NCBI GenBank assembly: GCA_013146195.2
Contig: CM028381.1
Coordinates: 101,531,002-101,595,001, forward strand
Length of the DNA: 64,000 nucleotides
Source: Codonopsis lanceolata
Lineage: Eukaryota; Streptophyta; Magnoliopsida; Asterales; Campanulaceae
Reading direction: 5' to 3'
Positions 32,801 to 47,800 of this stretch are shown here, in pieces. The position numbers were made by a program, and so were the translations under genes. The number at the start of each line of letters is the position of its first letter. Position 1 is the stretch's first letter. The notes beneath the pieces are model-generated. The model was not told the DNA's origin. It made no database searches and worked only from the letters and a program-made list of their open reading frames with translations.

Positions 32801-35800
32801 CTTCCCAGGGTGAGCATATTTACTTTATTTGATCTAGCTAACTGTATCACTAGGAAGCAGACGTTAGATTAGGAACTAATCAAACTGAATTGACCCTTTT
32901 ATAAGTGTTAATGATTTCTTACGATTGTAAAGATACGAAAGTAAATTGTCCAGAAAAAGAGAGAAGAAAAAGAATGCAATAGATGGTCCATGCATATTGA
33001 GATACCACAATGCTCCAAATTCAGAATATCAGTTGTGATGATGTGATAAACATGATAGTGATACACCATATACGTTTCCTTTTATGAATATAGAGCTTTA
33101 TCCATTTTACCTCAGGGATGAAAATATTGCAATGTGTATCTTTGATAGAATTAACTAAAGAAATGTTTCGGGCTATCTACCCATATCTTGAGTGTGATCC
33201 TCAAGAACCTACCTGATATTAGGAAGTTTCTACAAAAAATGTATGTTGTGAGAACGTTGATTGAGGAAAGATGAGGACGTAGATGAATTAATATATAAGG
33301 ATATTGAATCTTGAACAAGGGGAGCACACTAACAGTCAGGAAGACCATTTCTGTACATGTCTCCTTTAAAGTAAATACAGCCTTTTTAATGGTTTATTTT
33401 TGGTGAGTCAACTATATCTAGGATTATTGATCTTAGGTTTATGAGGTAACACAAGGATCGGATTAGAACTGATATCAGGTTTCCAGCTCTAGCAGCTATG
33501 CTATCCCGACTATCTCTATGCTACATCCTGTAAGTAATATTTAATAAACTTATGTTCACAGGTCACTTTTTGTTCAATTGCAACTCAAAACTAGTTGACT
33601 GCTTAAACTCGGTAGTTTGAGTCTATAATGCAATCTTTTTAATGGTTTATTTTTGGCGAGTCAGCTATAACTAAGATTATTGATCTTTGGCCTTTGAGGT
33701 AACACAAGGATCAGATTATAACTGCTGACATGAGGATTATCAGGTCTCCAGCTCTAGCAAGCAGCTATGCTATCTTGACTATTTTTATGCTACATCCTGG
33801 TATTAATATTTAATAAATGTATGTCCACAGGTCAGTTTTTGTTCAATTGCTACTCAAAACTAGTTGACTACTTAAACTTTGTAGTTTGAGTCTATAGTGC
33901 CGTTATATCTACTTATCAGAGTCATTGTTATTATTCATTAAGTAATGATAAAAGCCCTACCAAATAACCTCAACAAAACATGTCTTGTACTGTAAGAAAT
34001 CAGAAAAGGGTACAGACAATATTAAGAGCCTGTCCTGGCCATGTTCCAATGTACTGGGACATTAGTGTCAGAAAACGGAAAAGGAAACAGATGTTATCGA
34101 GAGCCTGTCCTGGACATGTTTCAGTGTGTTGGGACATTCCACTAGTCTACCTCCAGAGAGTAGGTTCCTTGGTAACTGCTCTCAGTACTGTTCAGAGAAC
34201 TACTACAGGCTGTTGTATCTCATTTCTCCTCAATTCCACTTTGTTACCTCCTCCTTGCGCCGTTAGCAAACTGTAGACCGGAAGAAAATATTTTGTTTTT
34301 GCCAAAAACTATCTAAGAAAACAATAACGATGTGGTCTTTGCAGTTGTCCTGTATCCAACCATTGATGGCAAGTGTGGTTAGAGTTCTCCTCTCATCGCA
34401 TTCCTATATGATGCAACTTAATGGTACTGGACCCTTGCTATAAGTCATGACTTCCTTTGCCCCAGAAGTAATCCTTGTCTGGAAGTTGAGACATTTGAAG
34501 AAAACTCTAACGTTTTTTCTAACCCTCACTTTCAACGATGCATATTTTTCAGAACGTTACTGTGCTCGTTAAGTATCTAATAGAAGTACTATAAGAGATT
34601 CACACCATCATTGCATATCACTTAATTCAGAATAAGACTACTTTTGAATGGAGGGAGTTGAAATTTCTCTTTGACTAACTTCCAACTTCCCTGGAGAGAG
34701 TTCACTTAAAGCCAAAGGCTTCTGATTGTGTGGGCAGGCATAACATTTCCGTTGCTACTGCATAACCACGCTTATTTGACGCTGCCACCAAAATCAGATG
34801 CATACACCGGTGATTTTGATCTAAATTTTCTGGCTGGGTGACTGTGCTCGGGGAATAACAGCTACCTTTGCCAATTTTCGATAAATAAGTGCACCAGTAG
34901 CGCACCAGTTGGGAAGTGTTATAATATCAATATCAGTAACACTGCTGGAGGTAGAGGAAGGCCAAAAATAACATGGATGAGAATAATAAGAAGTTTATGA
35001 GCAAGGGTGGTTTAACCGCTATCTTGCATTGGATTGAAAAGAATGGCAAAATATGTTCATGTAGTGAACCCAAGTTGTTGGTTCAAAGGCTAAGCTGAGT
35101 TGTTGAGTTTAGATGTAATGCCTGTTTAACTTCATCATCATCCTCAGAATAATCAATTTAATGCTGTTTGGTCGCAACGTGTAGTAGACTTGATTTTTTC
35201 TAGAATTTTGACCAAGTTATATTATCTGAGAAATGAGTATCTCCTGTCATCTTTTAATTAGTTCTATACCATACAAGTGGCTGTTTTCAAAATGCGTGGC
35301 TGCAATTCATCATGGAGGCAGGTTAGTTATCTTATTATTTCTTTCTTCTTCTTTGAAGTACTTATATGTCCTTTGTAATATCTGCACCACCCTAAGTTAT
35401 CAATGATCGGCGTGTTGTTTCTTCGGCTTTGACTTTCTGCCAGTGGATCCACTGCTGCAGCATTACATGCGGGAATCCCACAGGTTTGACTTAAGTGAAA
35501 GCTCTTTTTCCTTCTTTTTTTTAATACATGACTGTACATTTCTTTTATTCCATTGTGAGGTTCTAGCTGTTCTTGTCGTTCAAGTTTATTTTAGTTTATT
35601 TTAGTACTTTTTCTGTATAGCCTACATACATGTGCTGAAAACTCACAAGGCATGTAGCAGTTTGTGCAATCCTTGAGAAATGGAGATATGAGAATATAAA
35701 CATGGATGTAAACATTAACTTACAGGATTCACACGTAGTGACATTGAAAGAGTGAAAGCAGAAAATCTTAAAACCAGTTTCTTTAGTGGACCAAAAGAAA

Positions 35801-38800
35801 AATATATCTTGATCCGCCCATGAAAAAGTATGCATGATGTTACATGGATGCATTTCATCCTGGCCCACGGGGGTTGATAACCTTTTCAGCTCCCTCCCAC
35901 CGAATCCCTTGAACACATTTACCTTTCTGAAACTGCAGCCTCATGCACTTACACAAATCAATCTCTTTGTATCAAGGCCTAATGTCATTTTCATCCACTG
36001 TACTTTGGGCCGACTTCCACTTTTTGCATTGCATACTTTTTTTCCTTTTTCTTTTTTGAAGGGCGAAAAAGAACTATCACTCTCTTACGATTACTGATCT
36101 CAAGAGTTTCTGGCATTGGAGAATTTAGGGGTGGTCGACTGTATGTTTGGGCCGTGCTTTTGTGTCCATTATTACTTTTTTTCTTTTAACTTTGCATATT
36201 GTACTGAAATTTCTCTTTCTTCTGCAGCCACAAAATCTAACTTTGTTAGGTTTTCTTAAGACATGTAGCAGTCTGTGCAATCCTTGAGAAATGGAGATAT
36301 GAGAGTATAAGCATGGATGAAACATTAACTTATAGGATTCACGCATGGTGACATTGAAAGAGTGAGAGCAGAAAATTTAAAACCAATTTCTTTAGCGGAC
36401 CAAAAGAAATATATCTTGATCCGTACATGAAAAAGTATGCATGATGTTACATGGATGCGTCTCATCCTGGCCCACGGGGGTTGATAACCTTTTCAGCTCC
36501 CTCACAGTGAAACCCTTAAACACAATTCACACTCTCTGAAACTGCAGACTCATGCACTTACACAAATCAATCTCTTTGTATCAAGGCATAACGTCATTTT
36601 CATCCACCGCACTTTGGGTCGACTTCCAACTTTTTGTGTTATGTACTTTTTTTTTACTCTGCACTTAGTACAAAATCTAACTTCGTTAGGATTTCTTAAC
36701 GCTTGAACTGAAGTGTCACTCTTAAATAGGTGGCTATGTTGGACATATGATGTGAAAAATAATGGCATGCCTGTAATTTTGTAGGATTACAGATGCTATA
36801 TTCGCACTAATTTTCCCACCAAAATGATCCGGTAGCATCACATTGCAATTCGCCAAAATGATCCTGTAGCATCACATGGCAATTGACTTGCCTTCAGTTT
36901 CCCATACCACATGTTCAAAGTAGCGGAGTGTCATGTCAGCTCAAGAATTAAGAAAACCAATCGGAGTTGGATTCCGTTAGATTTTGTGGCAACAGAAGAA
37001 AGAGAATTCAGTACAGCAGGCAATGTGAAGAAAAAACTTGTGCTATGCTATAAGTGAAAGTCAACCTAAAGTAGGATGAATGAAATGACGTTAGGCCTTC
37101 TATCAATCTTTTGTTTCGTTTTCTTTTGGTTGCTCTTTTTAAGCAACTGAAGTTTATTATTAATTCACTTGTATTTTATGTCATGACCCGATCCGAATCT
37201 ATATACGACATCCTAAGGTCGCGTCGTGAGAACAATAACGGAATGCAAGGCTAAGAGACAACTATCTCTTGACAAATCTACGACGCGCGTGACGCAACTT
37301 TGCGCACGTGCAACAAACCATCGGCAAACCTAAGGTCGGCGAAGCAACAAGATCCCAACTTGATAAACAACCACTCGACGGTTATAACATGCCGGAGGGA
37401 AACATCAACTAAAAGAATAATAGTTTATTATTCGATATCTAAACCAAAATCTCACGACTAAACTTGTCGGAGATAACAATAACCACATCTAGAATAACAA
37501 TACTAGGACCCACAAGCTAGAGTCTTGCTTGGGAAGACAACGTGAATAATTTCTAAATAGATACAATAGCTCGATCATACTAGTCGGCTCCAAAATAATA
37601 ATACAACAACATAATACTAATATAATCTACCCAAGTAAAGTTTAAATAACTTTACATCCGTGTCTCACAAGAATAATAAATACAAATATGAATAACTCCA
37701 AGCTATTGCCCGGAAGACCACATGCTAACAATTACGAACCTGCAGCCGCAGCATGTACTAGCGAGCTCATTGCACACACTAAGGAAAACAAACATGTGGG
37801 ATGAGTCATAAAGACCCAGTAAGCTACTATATGCAACTACATGACATAGTATAATGCTCAAGCATATATATAAATCTTGGCATCATGATAGTATACCAAT
37901 AATAAAGCATGTACCAAGTCATCAAGGTACATAATCTCATATAAACCACATAGCACATTATTTTTCACATAAGTGCTCGAAGGTAAACACGTATAACAGG
38001 AAATGGATATTTGACTGTCTGTCTGTGTCGCTGTAGCTGTACACATGTTGAACTGCAACCGAACCGAATCTCGTGCTCTGGCCAATAACTAAATCAAGTT
38101 TCATGATCAATAACTTCTCACTGGTTTTCCCTAGCGAGTAATCGATTCTCATCCGTTTTCCGTAATGAGTACACTTTACCTTTCATCCAACCTAGGATGA
38201 AGAAATGGGAGCTCGCTATCAAGCTATGTGGCGCTAATATGAGGACCACGTCCCACTATTGGCCAAATAGTAAGGAGAAAGGGAACCAATGCAGCGACTC
38301 ATAGTGATTGCTTACCCAAAGGCCATGAGTCGTCCCATTGCCAACACGATAACACGAACGCCAGCTGGACTCAAAACAAGGATCATAAGTAGGTGTTTAC
38401 TTGTTTAAACAAATAGGATCAAGTCCGACAAGAGCGGACTCATCCAAATCAAGTAGGACATAATGCTCTACTAAAACCCAATTTACAATGCACATATTTG
38501 CACATGCTTAACATGCTCAACTAACTTACAAGTTTAGTCCAAGAAATCACACATCGGGGTACACATGATCCCCAAGTCACAAACCAAATCAAGAATAGCA
38601 TATAAGCTTACTAGAAATCATATTATGAGGTCTACCATGATCCTCCACTCGTAATTAACCAAAGACTACTAAGTTAGTCTAATGAACGCCCATGACTTAA
38701 GACTCAATACTTGGTCTTCACAATACAATATCGTTCTTATGGTCATAGCCCAATTTGTCGTATATAATCGACAACCTCAATTTCGGCTTTCAAATCTCAC

Positions 38801-41800
38801 AAAGACTATTTAATAGTCATAACCTCACAAATACCATCTCGTACACTCGGCCTAAATCCATGGAATGGAAACCCATCCGATAATCATTTCTTAGTAATAC
38901 TCAAGGCCATTGAATGGTCCCTATTGTTCAGTGCTCTATCGAGCACGCTCTAAACCAAATTCCCAAGAGTCGCTATCCAAATCATGAACTTCATGTAGCA
39001 TGCTAATACATCTTTCTAGTTTAGTAAAATGTTTTATGATTATCGTCATTAAAGTCTCTAAAACGTTGGTGTCACAATTGGACATAATTCAGGATGCTCG
39101 GGTGCTCACAATCATAACCAAACGAAACTCGAACATCGTAGGATTTCAACCCAAGCTCATTAATATATTATTGAACCTAAAATGTTTCCGTTGAGTCTTA
39201 AATCACTAATTCATAATTTCCAAGTCTCGATACTTTTGAAATTAACATGTGAATCAAAGCTATATCAACCCACAATTCATCTGGGCTTGATTTCCAAGCC
39301 CTAAACACAATAAAACCCTTCAAGAACATAAACCCATTTCACACGATATATAATTCACATATATATCTCATAATATACATGTTTACAACTTCAATTCACA
39401 TGGAAATCAACCTACTCATAATATCTAGCAAATTCATATGTCCAAGATATAAAAAGGGTAGGCATGAAAGCATTTCTAGTACTCATTGACCACACATAGC
39501 AAGTATTTTGTTTTCCTTAGGGTTAATGAGCCAAAAATCAAGAGGAAAAGTAAGTAGTAACTTACTAAGCTCGGAACAAAGGAAAAGGAAATATAATCGG
39601 TTAGGTTGTTTTACTCGTCGAGGGCTTCAAGAATCCGAAGTCGATTTGATGATCCAACAGTTGGATCTTCGTAGATCGGAGGAAGAAGAACTAGGGCTCA
39701 AAGTCTCCCATGGACTCTCTCTCTCTCTAAAACACGGTTTGGGCAAGAAGAAATGAAAGGAATGTGGCTGATAATGGTTGGGTTTGTGGATATTTACTTC
39801 CACAAAGGAGGGCACAAATGGGAATTTCATGGTACACTTAGGGAATGATTATGCTAATCAAACCACTAACCCAAACTTAATAATCATCAAGGAACTAATC
39901 CAATGTGTTAGGATCTAAACAAGGCTGAATAGGATAGATTAGGGATGGTTTAGGATAGTTTTCATTAAGGGTAAGATAGGCAATACTCGTCCAAAAATCG
40001 AAATTGCAGAAATCTGCTCGAAGAAGATCTTCAGGGCTTGCGGTCGCAAGCTCCAAGAGGCTTGCCCTCACAAGGCCCCTTTTCAATAACAAATTGAGTT
40101 GAACACTGCCTACCTTGCGTCGCAAGCTCCAAAACCCATGCGATCGCAAGGTCAATAGTAGGCTAAAAGGCTCCAAACTAAGCCCAAATGAACCCCATAA
40201 AAAACCGCAACCAATCTAGGTTGAAACCCCACTCAAAACAAGTTCGAGACTCGCCCAAACAACACCCGAAACAACCCGGAGAGAAACCGAAGTAAGGCAT
40301 AACAACTTGCTACCGAAACGACAAATGAACTAACGATCAAACGAACAAGATCATCAGACTTAATACAAGTCAAGAGGCTAATGAATAGGCTTGAATACTT
40401 CTAAGAAGTTAAACAACAAATTAGGAGAATAAGAACTCCAAAAGACAAGACGCACACACAACTTGATTCCATGCTACGCGATAAAGCTGAATGCTATACT
40501 TAAAGCATCAAAGGCATCAAGAGACTTAAGGAACACCTCCAACATGAAGTCTAACACATCTAAACTCTCTCACAACCAAATCATACAAGATCAAAAGAAG
40601 AAATGTGAGCATAGCACGCAAGTCAAGTACACGAGGGATCGTGGTCTTACATTTTATATGAATTTCTAAATGACAACTGAAGAAGAGAATAGTATCCCAC
40701 AAAAAATAAAGAAAGAAAAGGAAAAATGAAAAATAAATTTCCCTCTCTTTCATGATAGTATCTCTTTCCGAACTGATTGATCCTTGTTGCCAGGTAATAT
40801 GCCCATTTATGCTAGATCAATTTTATTGGGCAGAGAAGGATGTTCTGGCTTGGAGTTGCCCCAGAACCCCTGAAAAGAAATCAATTGCTCCCGGATGATG
40901 ATGATGATCATATAGGCATAAAGAAAGCTGCAAATATTCTAGCAAAGGCAATAGATTATGCGTTATGCCCTGAAGTCAAAGCACGAGCCTCTGAAATTTC
41001 TGAAAGATTATCTTTTGAGGTAATAATACCTTATGTTGGAATTTTATATTGCTTGCCTTTTTTTACACCAATTCAATAAACATTAGACATCTATGATTGA
41101 TTTAGATATCGGAATCATCCTTCCTGTGCATGATCATCTTCTATTTTCATATATGTTGTTTCTGAAACATCATTTAGTGATCTGTATATCTACCTAATTT
41201 GTGTGATTTTTGTTTTACTAGCCTAAATTGTTCAAAAGTCCAATTCTCTCAGTGTTTATGCTTTGTGCTCTTTTTTTTTTTGTTCGAGTGCCTTGGGATT
41301 TATTGTTGTGATTTATATTACTGGTCTCCTTTGATCGAGTTTTCCTTTCTTCTCTCCAATAATATGGAGAAGGATTTGGCTTAGATCAAAATTCCAATTT
41401 TGATGTCATAGTATTGCTTCCGTGAACACCTTTTTGGGTGCCTTTTTAGCGCCTCGCCTCTCGCCTTTCGCCTTTGGCAACTATGATGAGTATTTCGTGG
41501 TACAGAGAGAATGGGTGTCCCGGAGGGTGTGATGTATGCTAGGGTAAAGAGTTAGGCGTGACATGTTGCTATCAAAGAACCTCAAAAGTGAAGGATCGTG
41601 GTGGAAGCCAAGACTGATCAAACAAAGAGAAAGAGGGCAAAGGCTGATGCTAGAGAGTTCTTTCTCTAGTACTCACTAAGTTCTCAATCAAATGAATTCT
41701 ATCAAATGATTATCAATCCTTGAAAATGAGTTTTCACCTCTATTTATAGTGAATATAGGATGACACAGGGAATATTCCCAGCTAGGTGTCATCGTTCTAT

Positions 41801-44800
41801 TGATCATGCAATGATCATAAGACAAGTGTCCCATAAGTGGGGACCACAATCGGCTCTTTCTCTCTTAGTGATCAGGTCACACGCGTCGCACATGCGTGGT
41901 ATCGCACGCGTACAACGGGTGAGACTTTATCTTGACTTCAGCCACCAAACCAATAACCCCGAGGTTCCCAAAAATTGGCTCGGTCTTTTAAGGGTCCATG
42001 GACCCTAGACCTGCCATTGCACTTAGAGTAAATCACCCGGTAGTGTCCTAAGCCGGGTCATCCTTGACGGATGTAAGTGCTAGCGGTAAGTTGTTGCCCC
42101 TTACCTTAGGCGTAGAGTTAGTTCCTTGGAACCCTAATATTCAGAGATCGGGGCTTTAGGGCCAACTCAATTCTCGTAGGGTCGGGCAAGATGTTATCCT
42201 GACGGAGCATTTTGACCTTCGTCCATTTTGCTCGTGGAGACCATTAATAAAGCCGGGGTATGGCCGTAGAGGTCTGGGCATCATTACCCTTAGGTTAAAA
42301 GCACTCAACCTCGGCCCCCCTTTAGGCTATTTCCCGGAGCCTAGTACGTTCTCGTACGATAGGTCTTGTTTTGGGGAAACTTGGTAATTACGTGACAATC
42401 ATCTGAAGTGACATGGCATAATCCCTACTACATTTGTCCCCTTGCGTGGGAAGCGTTACGAAGTAAGGGTTTGCACGCATAAAATTCCATAGCCGAACAC
42501 TCTTGCTCAGCTTGGTTACTCATAAAATACCATAACCGAGCATTCTTGCTCAGCTTGGTTACGGCAAAAATTCCATAACTGAATATTCTTGCTCAGCTTG
42601 GTCATATGATACTCCAATTGCGATCACGAAATATCATAGCTTGAAATATTTTCGAAACTTTTCTTTTTGTTTGTGTTTTTTTTTTTTTAATTTCCCTTGG
42701 AAGATTTGGTTTAGATTGTCCCCTTGAGATTTATTTACCTTAGTAATTCTTCACCTTTTGTCCCCTTGCGTGTGGACATTGACTTCTGAGGGTGTCCGCA
42801 AGCAGAATCAAAAGAATTGCTTAATGTATGAGCTTGAAGGAGCCAACAATTCAGTTCAGTTTCTGAAGTCAATTTCTGGACTTTGATTTCTGAAGTCAAT
42901 TTTTGGACTTCAGTTTCTGAAGTCAATTTCCGAACTTCGGTTTCAGAAGTCAATTTCTGAACTTCAATTTCTGAAGTTAGTTTCCGAAGTCAATTTCTGG
43001 ACTTCAGTTTATGAAGTCAATTTCTGGAGTAAATTTATGGACTTCAGTTTCTGAAGTAAATTTATGGACTTTAGTTTCTGAAGTCAATTTTTGGACTTCG
43101 ATTTCTGAAGTCAATTACGTGACTTCGAAGTCAATTTCGAACTTCATTTCGGTCAATTTCGGACTTAATTTCAAGTCAATTTACGGACTTCAAGTCAATT
43201 TACGGACTTCGGTCAAGTCAATTTCTAGAGTAAATTTATGGACTTCAATTTCTGAAGTAAATTTCAGGACTTCAGTTTCTGAAGTTAATTTAAGGATTTC
43301 AGTTTCTGAAGTCAATTTTTGGACTTCGATTTCTGAAGTAAATTTTTGGACTTCAGTTTCTGAAGTAAATTTCTGGACTTTAGTTTCTGAAGTCAAATTT
43401 TGGACTTCGGTTTCTGAAGTCAATTTCAGTAAATTTCAAGTTAAGTAATTTGGAATCCAATGGTTCACATTGAGCATTAACTCTATCTAGAGTTGACAAG
43501 GTTCGGAAGGGGTTTAGGTACCAAGCTTTGCTGCTTTAGGGGCTTCAGATAAAACTGAATATTTACTAAAGGGGTTCAGATATAAGAGTTTACTCTGCAG
43601 GGGCTTTAGACAAAACTTTAGGGGCTTTAGATAAAACTGATTATTTATTGAAGGAGTTTAGATATCAAAGTAAACTATGCAGGGGCTTTTAGACAAAACC
43701 TTAGGGGCTTAAGATAAAGCTGATTATATACCAAGGGGGGTTAGGTACCAAAATAAAGGACCTTTGCGCGGGAAAGTTTCACGCCAAGGGACTTTAGGTA
43801 AAAGAAAGTATAAATTAAAAGGGGTTTAGGTAATGAGTGTTTTTTCTGCAGGGGTTTCGTAAACAAAACGGTTTAGAATTAAACTCTCAACACAGACTTC
43901 TGTTTAGAGTAGAATTCCTACGTGAATTTAAAACAGCTGCCGCAAGACTTCGGTTGGGAGGAACTTCGATTTTTTTAGTGTCTGCACCAGGGAGTCCATA
44001 AACTAGGACTTCGAGCAAAGGAAGTTGCCGCAATAGGTATTCCTCCAAGGATAATTTTCTGTCTTCATCGACTTCGCAAAGCAATCCTTTTCCCAGGAGA
44101 TTTCTGCAGTCAATGTTTCTGTACATGGTTTTAGTTATTTGAAACTTTGGAGACGGAGTCCTTTTCGGAATATGTTTCTTCCAGTAATCACGTTTGGGCA
44201 AGGAATTTTTTGGGTTTTCATAACCCCGTTCCAAGTAGGTTTTGGCCTGGACTCCTTTTCCAATTGGGTTTAGGCTAGACTCAGTGTGTATATATAGCTG
44301 CTTCCAAAGAAGAACGTCACAGAGAAACTTTCGTGGAGACAATCTTATTGAATCCTTCGCTCTCGTAAGACGGGGCTGCGCTTCCAATTATTCTTCTCCG
44401 TCCCCCTCTAATTTTCACAGTGCCTTTGCTTCGACCCCGAGGCTGCGATGAAACAGGTGAGTCAAAAATATGCTAACTCTGTTCAACCCCAAAGTGTGCC
44501 GTCCCTAAGTTGCAATGATATTGTTGTGCTGCTTCTTTCTTCTCCCCTTTTATTTCAATTGTTTTTTTTTTTTTAGTTTATCCTAGCCAGCGCAGTCCTG
44601 TTTCTCTCCAATTAACCTGGTAGTAAGTTGCAATTTGCTCTGCGCTTTAGTTGTATTACCTTGGGTAACCTGCTGTTATGATTCTGCTCCTGTTTACTTT
44701 GCTCTGCTTCAAATTTTTTTCATGTTATTTCAAAAAAGAAAATTCAGTTTTTTTTTTTTTGTGCAAGCGATGATGCGTCACAATCAACTCCTTAATTCTG

Positions 44801-47800
44801 AAATTCATGAGTAGTCTGGAGTCTCGTAAAAATTGCTGCTACAAAGTTTCTGTGCGCGTACTTAACCTTGTCTTGTGATATACTCCCTCCGTCCCTAATT
44901 TATTGTCCTGGTTGATCCGGCCGCATGCCAATTTGAAAACTTAATGATTATTAATATTGTAGTTTCCTTTAAAGCCTTTAAAGCCCATGTGTATGTGACC
45001 CATAATTAAAGTAGGGTGAAAAAGTAAGGGTAAAGTGGTAAAAGTGATGTTCTAAAAGGTAAGTTTCAAAGTGGACAATTATTTTGAGATAATTTAGAAA
45101 AGGAAAGGAGGACGAGGGAGTATGAAATTTATGCTGCTACAGAGACCTGCTAGTAATATGGTTGAACTTGTAGCAAGTTACAAAACTGTTGGGTTCCAGT
45201 AGGATGGCGTCTAGACATAGGAAGAAGTTAGTGGATAGTTTGCTATCCATGTGAAAAATTTTGTTCGCTGAACCAAAGGCTAGAAACCAACTTGATATTT
45301 GCTACTGTTTCTCTCCAACTCCCTGAACCAAAGACTAGAAAGTACCTAGACCGAAATAAGTCCTAAAGGACCTTATTTGTTGTAGCATCACAGAATGCTT
45401 CTTAAGCAAAGAAGACCATTGATGTTGCGCTTGGCATTTTCAAGAACAAACCCGACGTAATTTCTATTGTAGACCCAAAACGAGTAGGCTTTACTCAACA
45501 AATAATATATCAAATAGCTGTTTTGTCGTCCCTTTATTTTAACATGCTGTCTCTTTTAAAAAAAAATGATTTACTCGAGGAGAAACTAATCCTTGTAATT
45601 GTACATTCAGACTCGTCGAAGGAAAAATATATACTCACTTAAAACAACCAGAATGATAGGAATAGTATATATACACTTGTATCCCCTCTTTATTCATGGC
45701 CTCTGCATCAGGTACCGAGTTGTAATCCCCTTTGATTTTTTTTTTTTTAAGATGATGATAAGATCTGGTTCTGCCTCGACAAAAGTGCAAATTGACCTTG
45801 GCTGTGTTTGCGTACCGCCAACAAAGGGCAAAGGCAAGGAATCAAATTCGAGAAGTATGCCGCCAAAGAGTATGTACCATAGATCCTCGGTGTTTGGTGA
45901 TGATGACGCGTTTTGGTCGGTATTTTAGGACTTTTCTGAGGAGGGTGAACCAGTTGAGAAACTCATTACTATCGGAGAAGAGCCTACGGAGGGTCAGATA
46001 GCTTACATTGAAGGAGACTCGTTCCTTCGTTTGTGTATTGAGCGAGGTGATTTCCCATGGTGCTTCGTGCAATTGATGGGTCCTAGCGGAGGAGCTAGTG
46101 AATGGGAAAAGTGGACTGACTTCATTTTAGCCAACTCCAGCTATGTGGAAACTCTAAAATCAGTTGGACTTTATGATGTTGTCCGGGCATTCCATACATT
46201 GCGCCTGAACAAGAATCTAGATCACCTAAACCTGATTCTCTCGCGGTGGAGTATCGACACACACTATCATAACTGGCTGGGGGGAAATAACTTTTACGCT
46301 CGAGGATATAGTTGAACTTACGAGTCTCGATTATGTTGGGGAATTCTCTTTGGCAGATCCTTGCTCCGAAGAAGAAGAAGAAGCAATTGTAATCGTTAAA
46401 GAATGGTTAGCTAATTGCTCTAGCTGGAAGAGGAGTCTTGTCGATGCTAGCAACAAGAAAGATTTTCCGGGGTGGCAGAGGTATTGCTTCCGTGATTACG
46501 CTAACTCCTCTGTTTCAGACGGGGAGTTCATATGACATAAGAATCACTTGGCAGCTTATATTTTGGCATTGATCAGCCAGTTCTTGATGCCTGGATCCCC
46601 GGGCGACGGACCAGTTGAGGCGTATGTGGATTTGGCAATACGTTTATCTTTAGGCAAAAGGATTCCATTAGGAGCAATGATCTTGGGCAACCTTTATTCC
46701 CGGTTGGACATATTGTACTTGGCTTTAAAAGTTTCGCTGCCGCTTTGACTTACGCGGATTCCTTCCCATGTCTTTCATTCAAATGTGGATTTTTGAGCAT
46801 TTTTCACATCTTGCTCCACCCAGAAATGATTTGAAGAAGCAAGATAATGTGCTCTGCCCGAGAGCACACTGCTGGGATAAGAAATCATGTTCACGCAGGC
46901 TACAAAATTACATAGATGATGAAAAGTCGTTTCACTTTCGTCCGTATTCTTCTGTTCCTAGGAATTGCATGAGCTCCTCCTTTTACGGGCCCAAGACTAC
47001 AATGAAATCATTTACGCACCACTCACAACCAATCGGGCGGCAAATGTATGTCTTGTGTAATGCCTATCCTTCATGGCTACCCACGTATAACGATGTAGCG
47101 AATGGGGTCTCCCGCGTGTATAGTCCTCAAAGATGTGCCCGACAATGTGGATTTGACCAGCAGGCTCCTCGATCGGCCATTGTGAAAAGAACATACAAGG
47201 AAAGTTTTAAGGTTCCTAGAGCAATTTATGAACAAGCATGCTATATGGGCGATTATTCTTTCCGGCAATTCGGCATTTGAAGAGAACCTTTGGTGCTCGA
47301 TCATATTGGGTTTCACAAAGTGTGGGGTTTCTTAGCTACTTGCATCAATATAAGAGCGAACACCTCCATCGGAGTTGGTCCCATTAGCTAAGAATAATAG
47401 ACTTATGAAGACTCCACCTGCTAGGGATGATGACTTTATAGGTCCGCAAAGCAAATATATAGACTTTGAAGATGACCCCCCCAAATCTGGAAAGAAAGAT
47501 GAAGTGGTGACAACGATTCCCAGTAAAGGTGCCATGCCATCAGCTTTGGGAAAGAAACGAGTAAGCCTCTGACCACTTCAATAAGGGCTTTCGTAGCAGC
47601 ATGCCTAGCCTCTGTCGTAAATTCTAACTCATCATACAACCACTTGAACTTAAGGGAATCCCTAAGTTTTTTTGCCATAAAATCCAGAGTAGGAGGGAGG
47701 GTTGCTGTGAAAGCCTCATCAGGGTGAGAAGGCAAGTACTCTTCCAGGTCGGATACCCCTCCACCATGTAAACCGAGGCTCTACCTCCCCGCCTCTTATG

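Noticed and set aside
42478..42606. CRISPR-like array of short direct repeats
   Set aside because: Eukaryotic context inside an LTR element; contiguous tandem repeats without unique spacers.
43011..43448. 145-codon repeat protein (and the 77-codon minus counterpart)
   Set aside because: The array is a 27-bp minisatellite, so any frame stays open; no start context or other coding sign.
43887..44387. 166-codon minus-strand frame inside the LTR element
   Set aside because: Could be a remnant of a retroelement frame, but no motif is recognisable, so it is not called as a gene.
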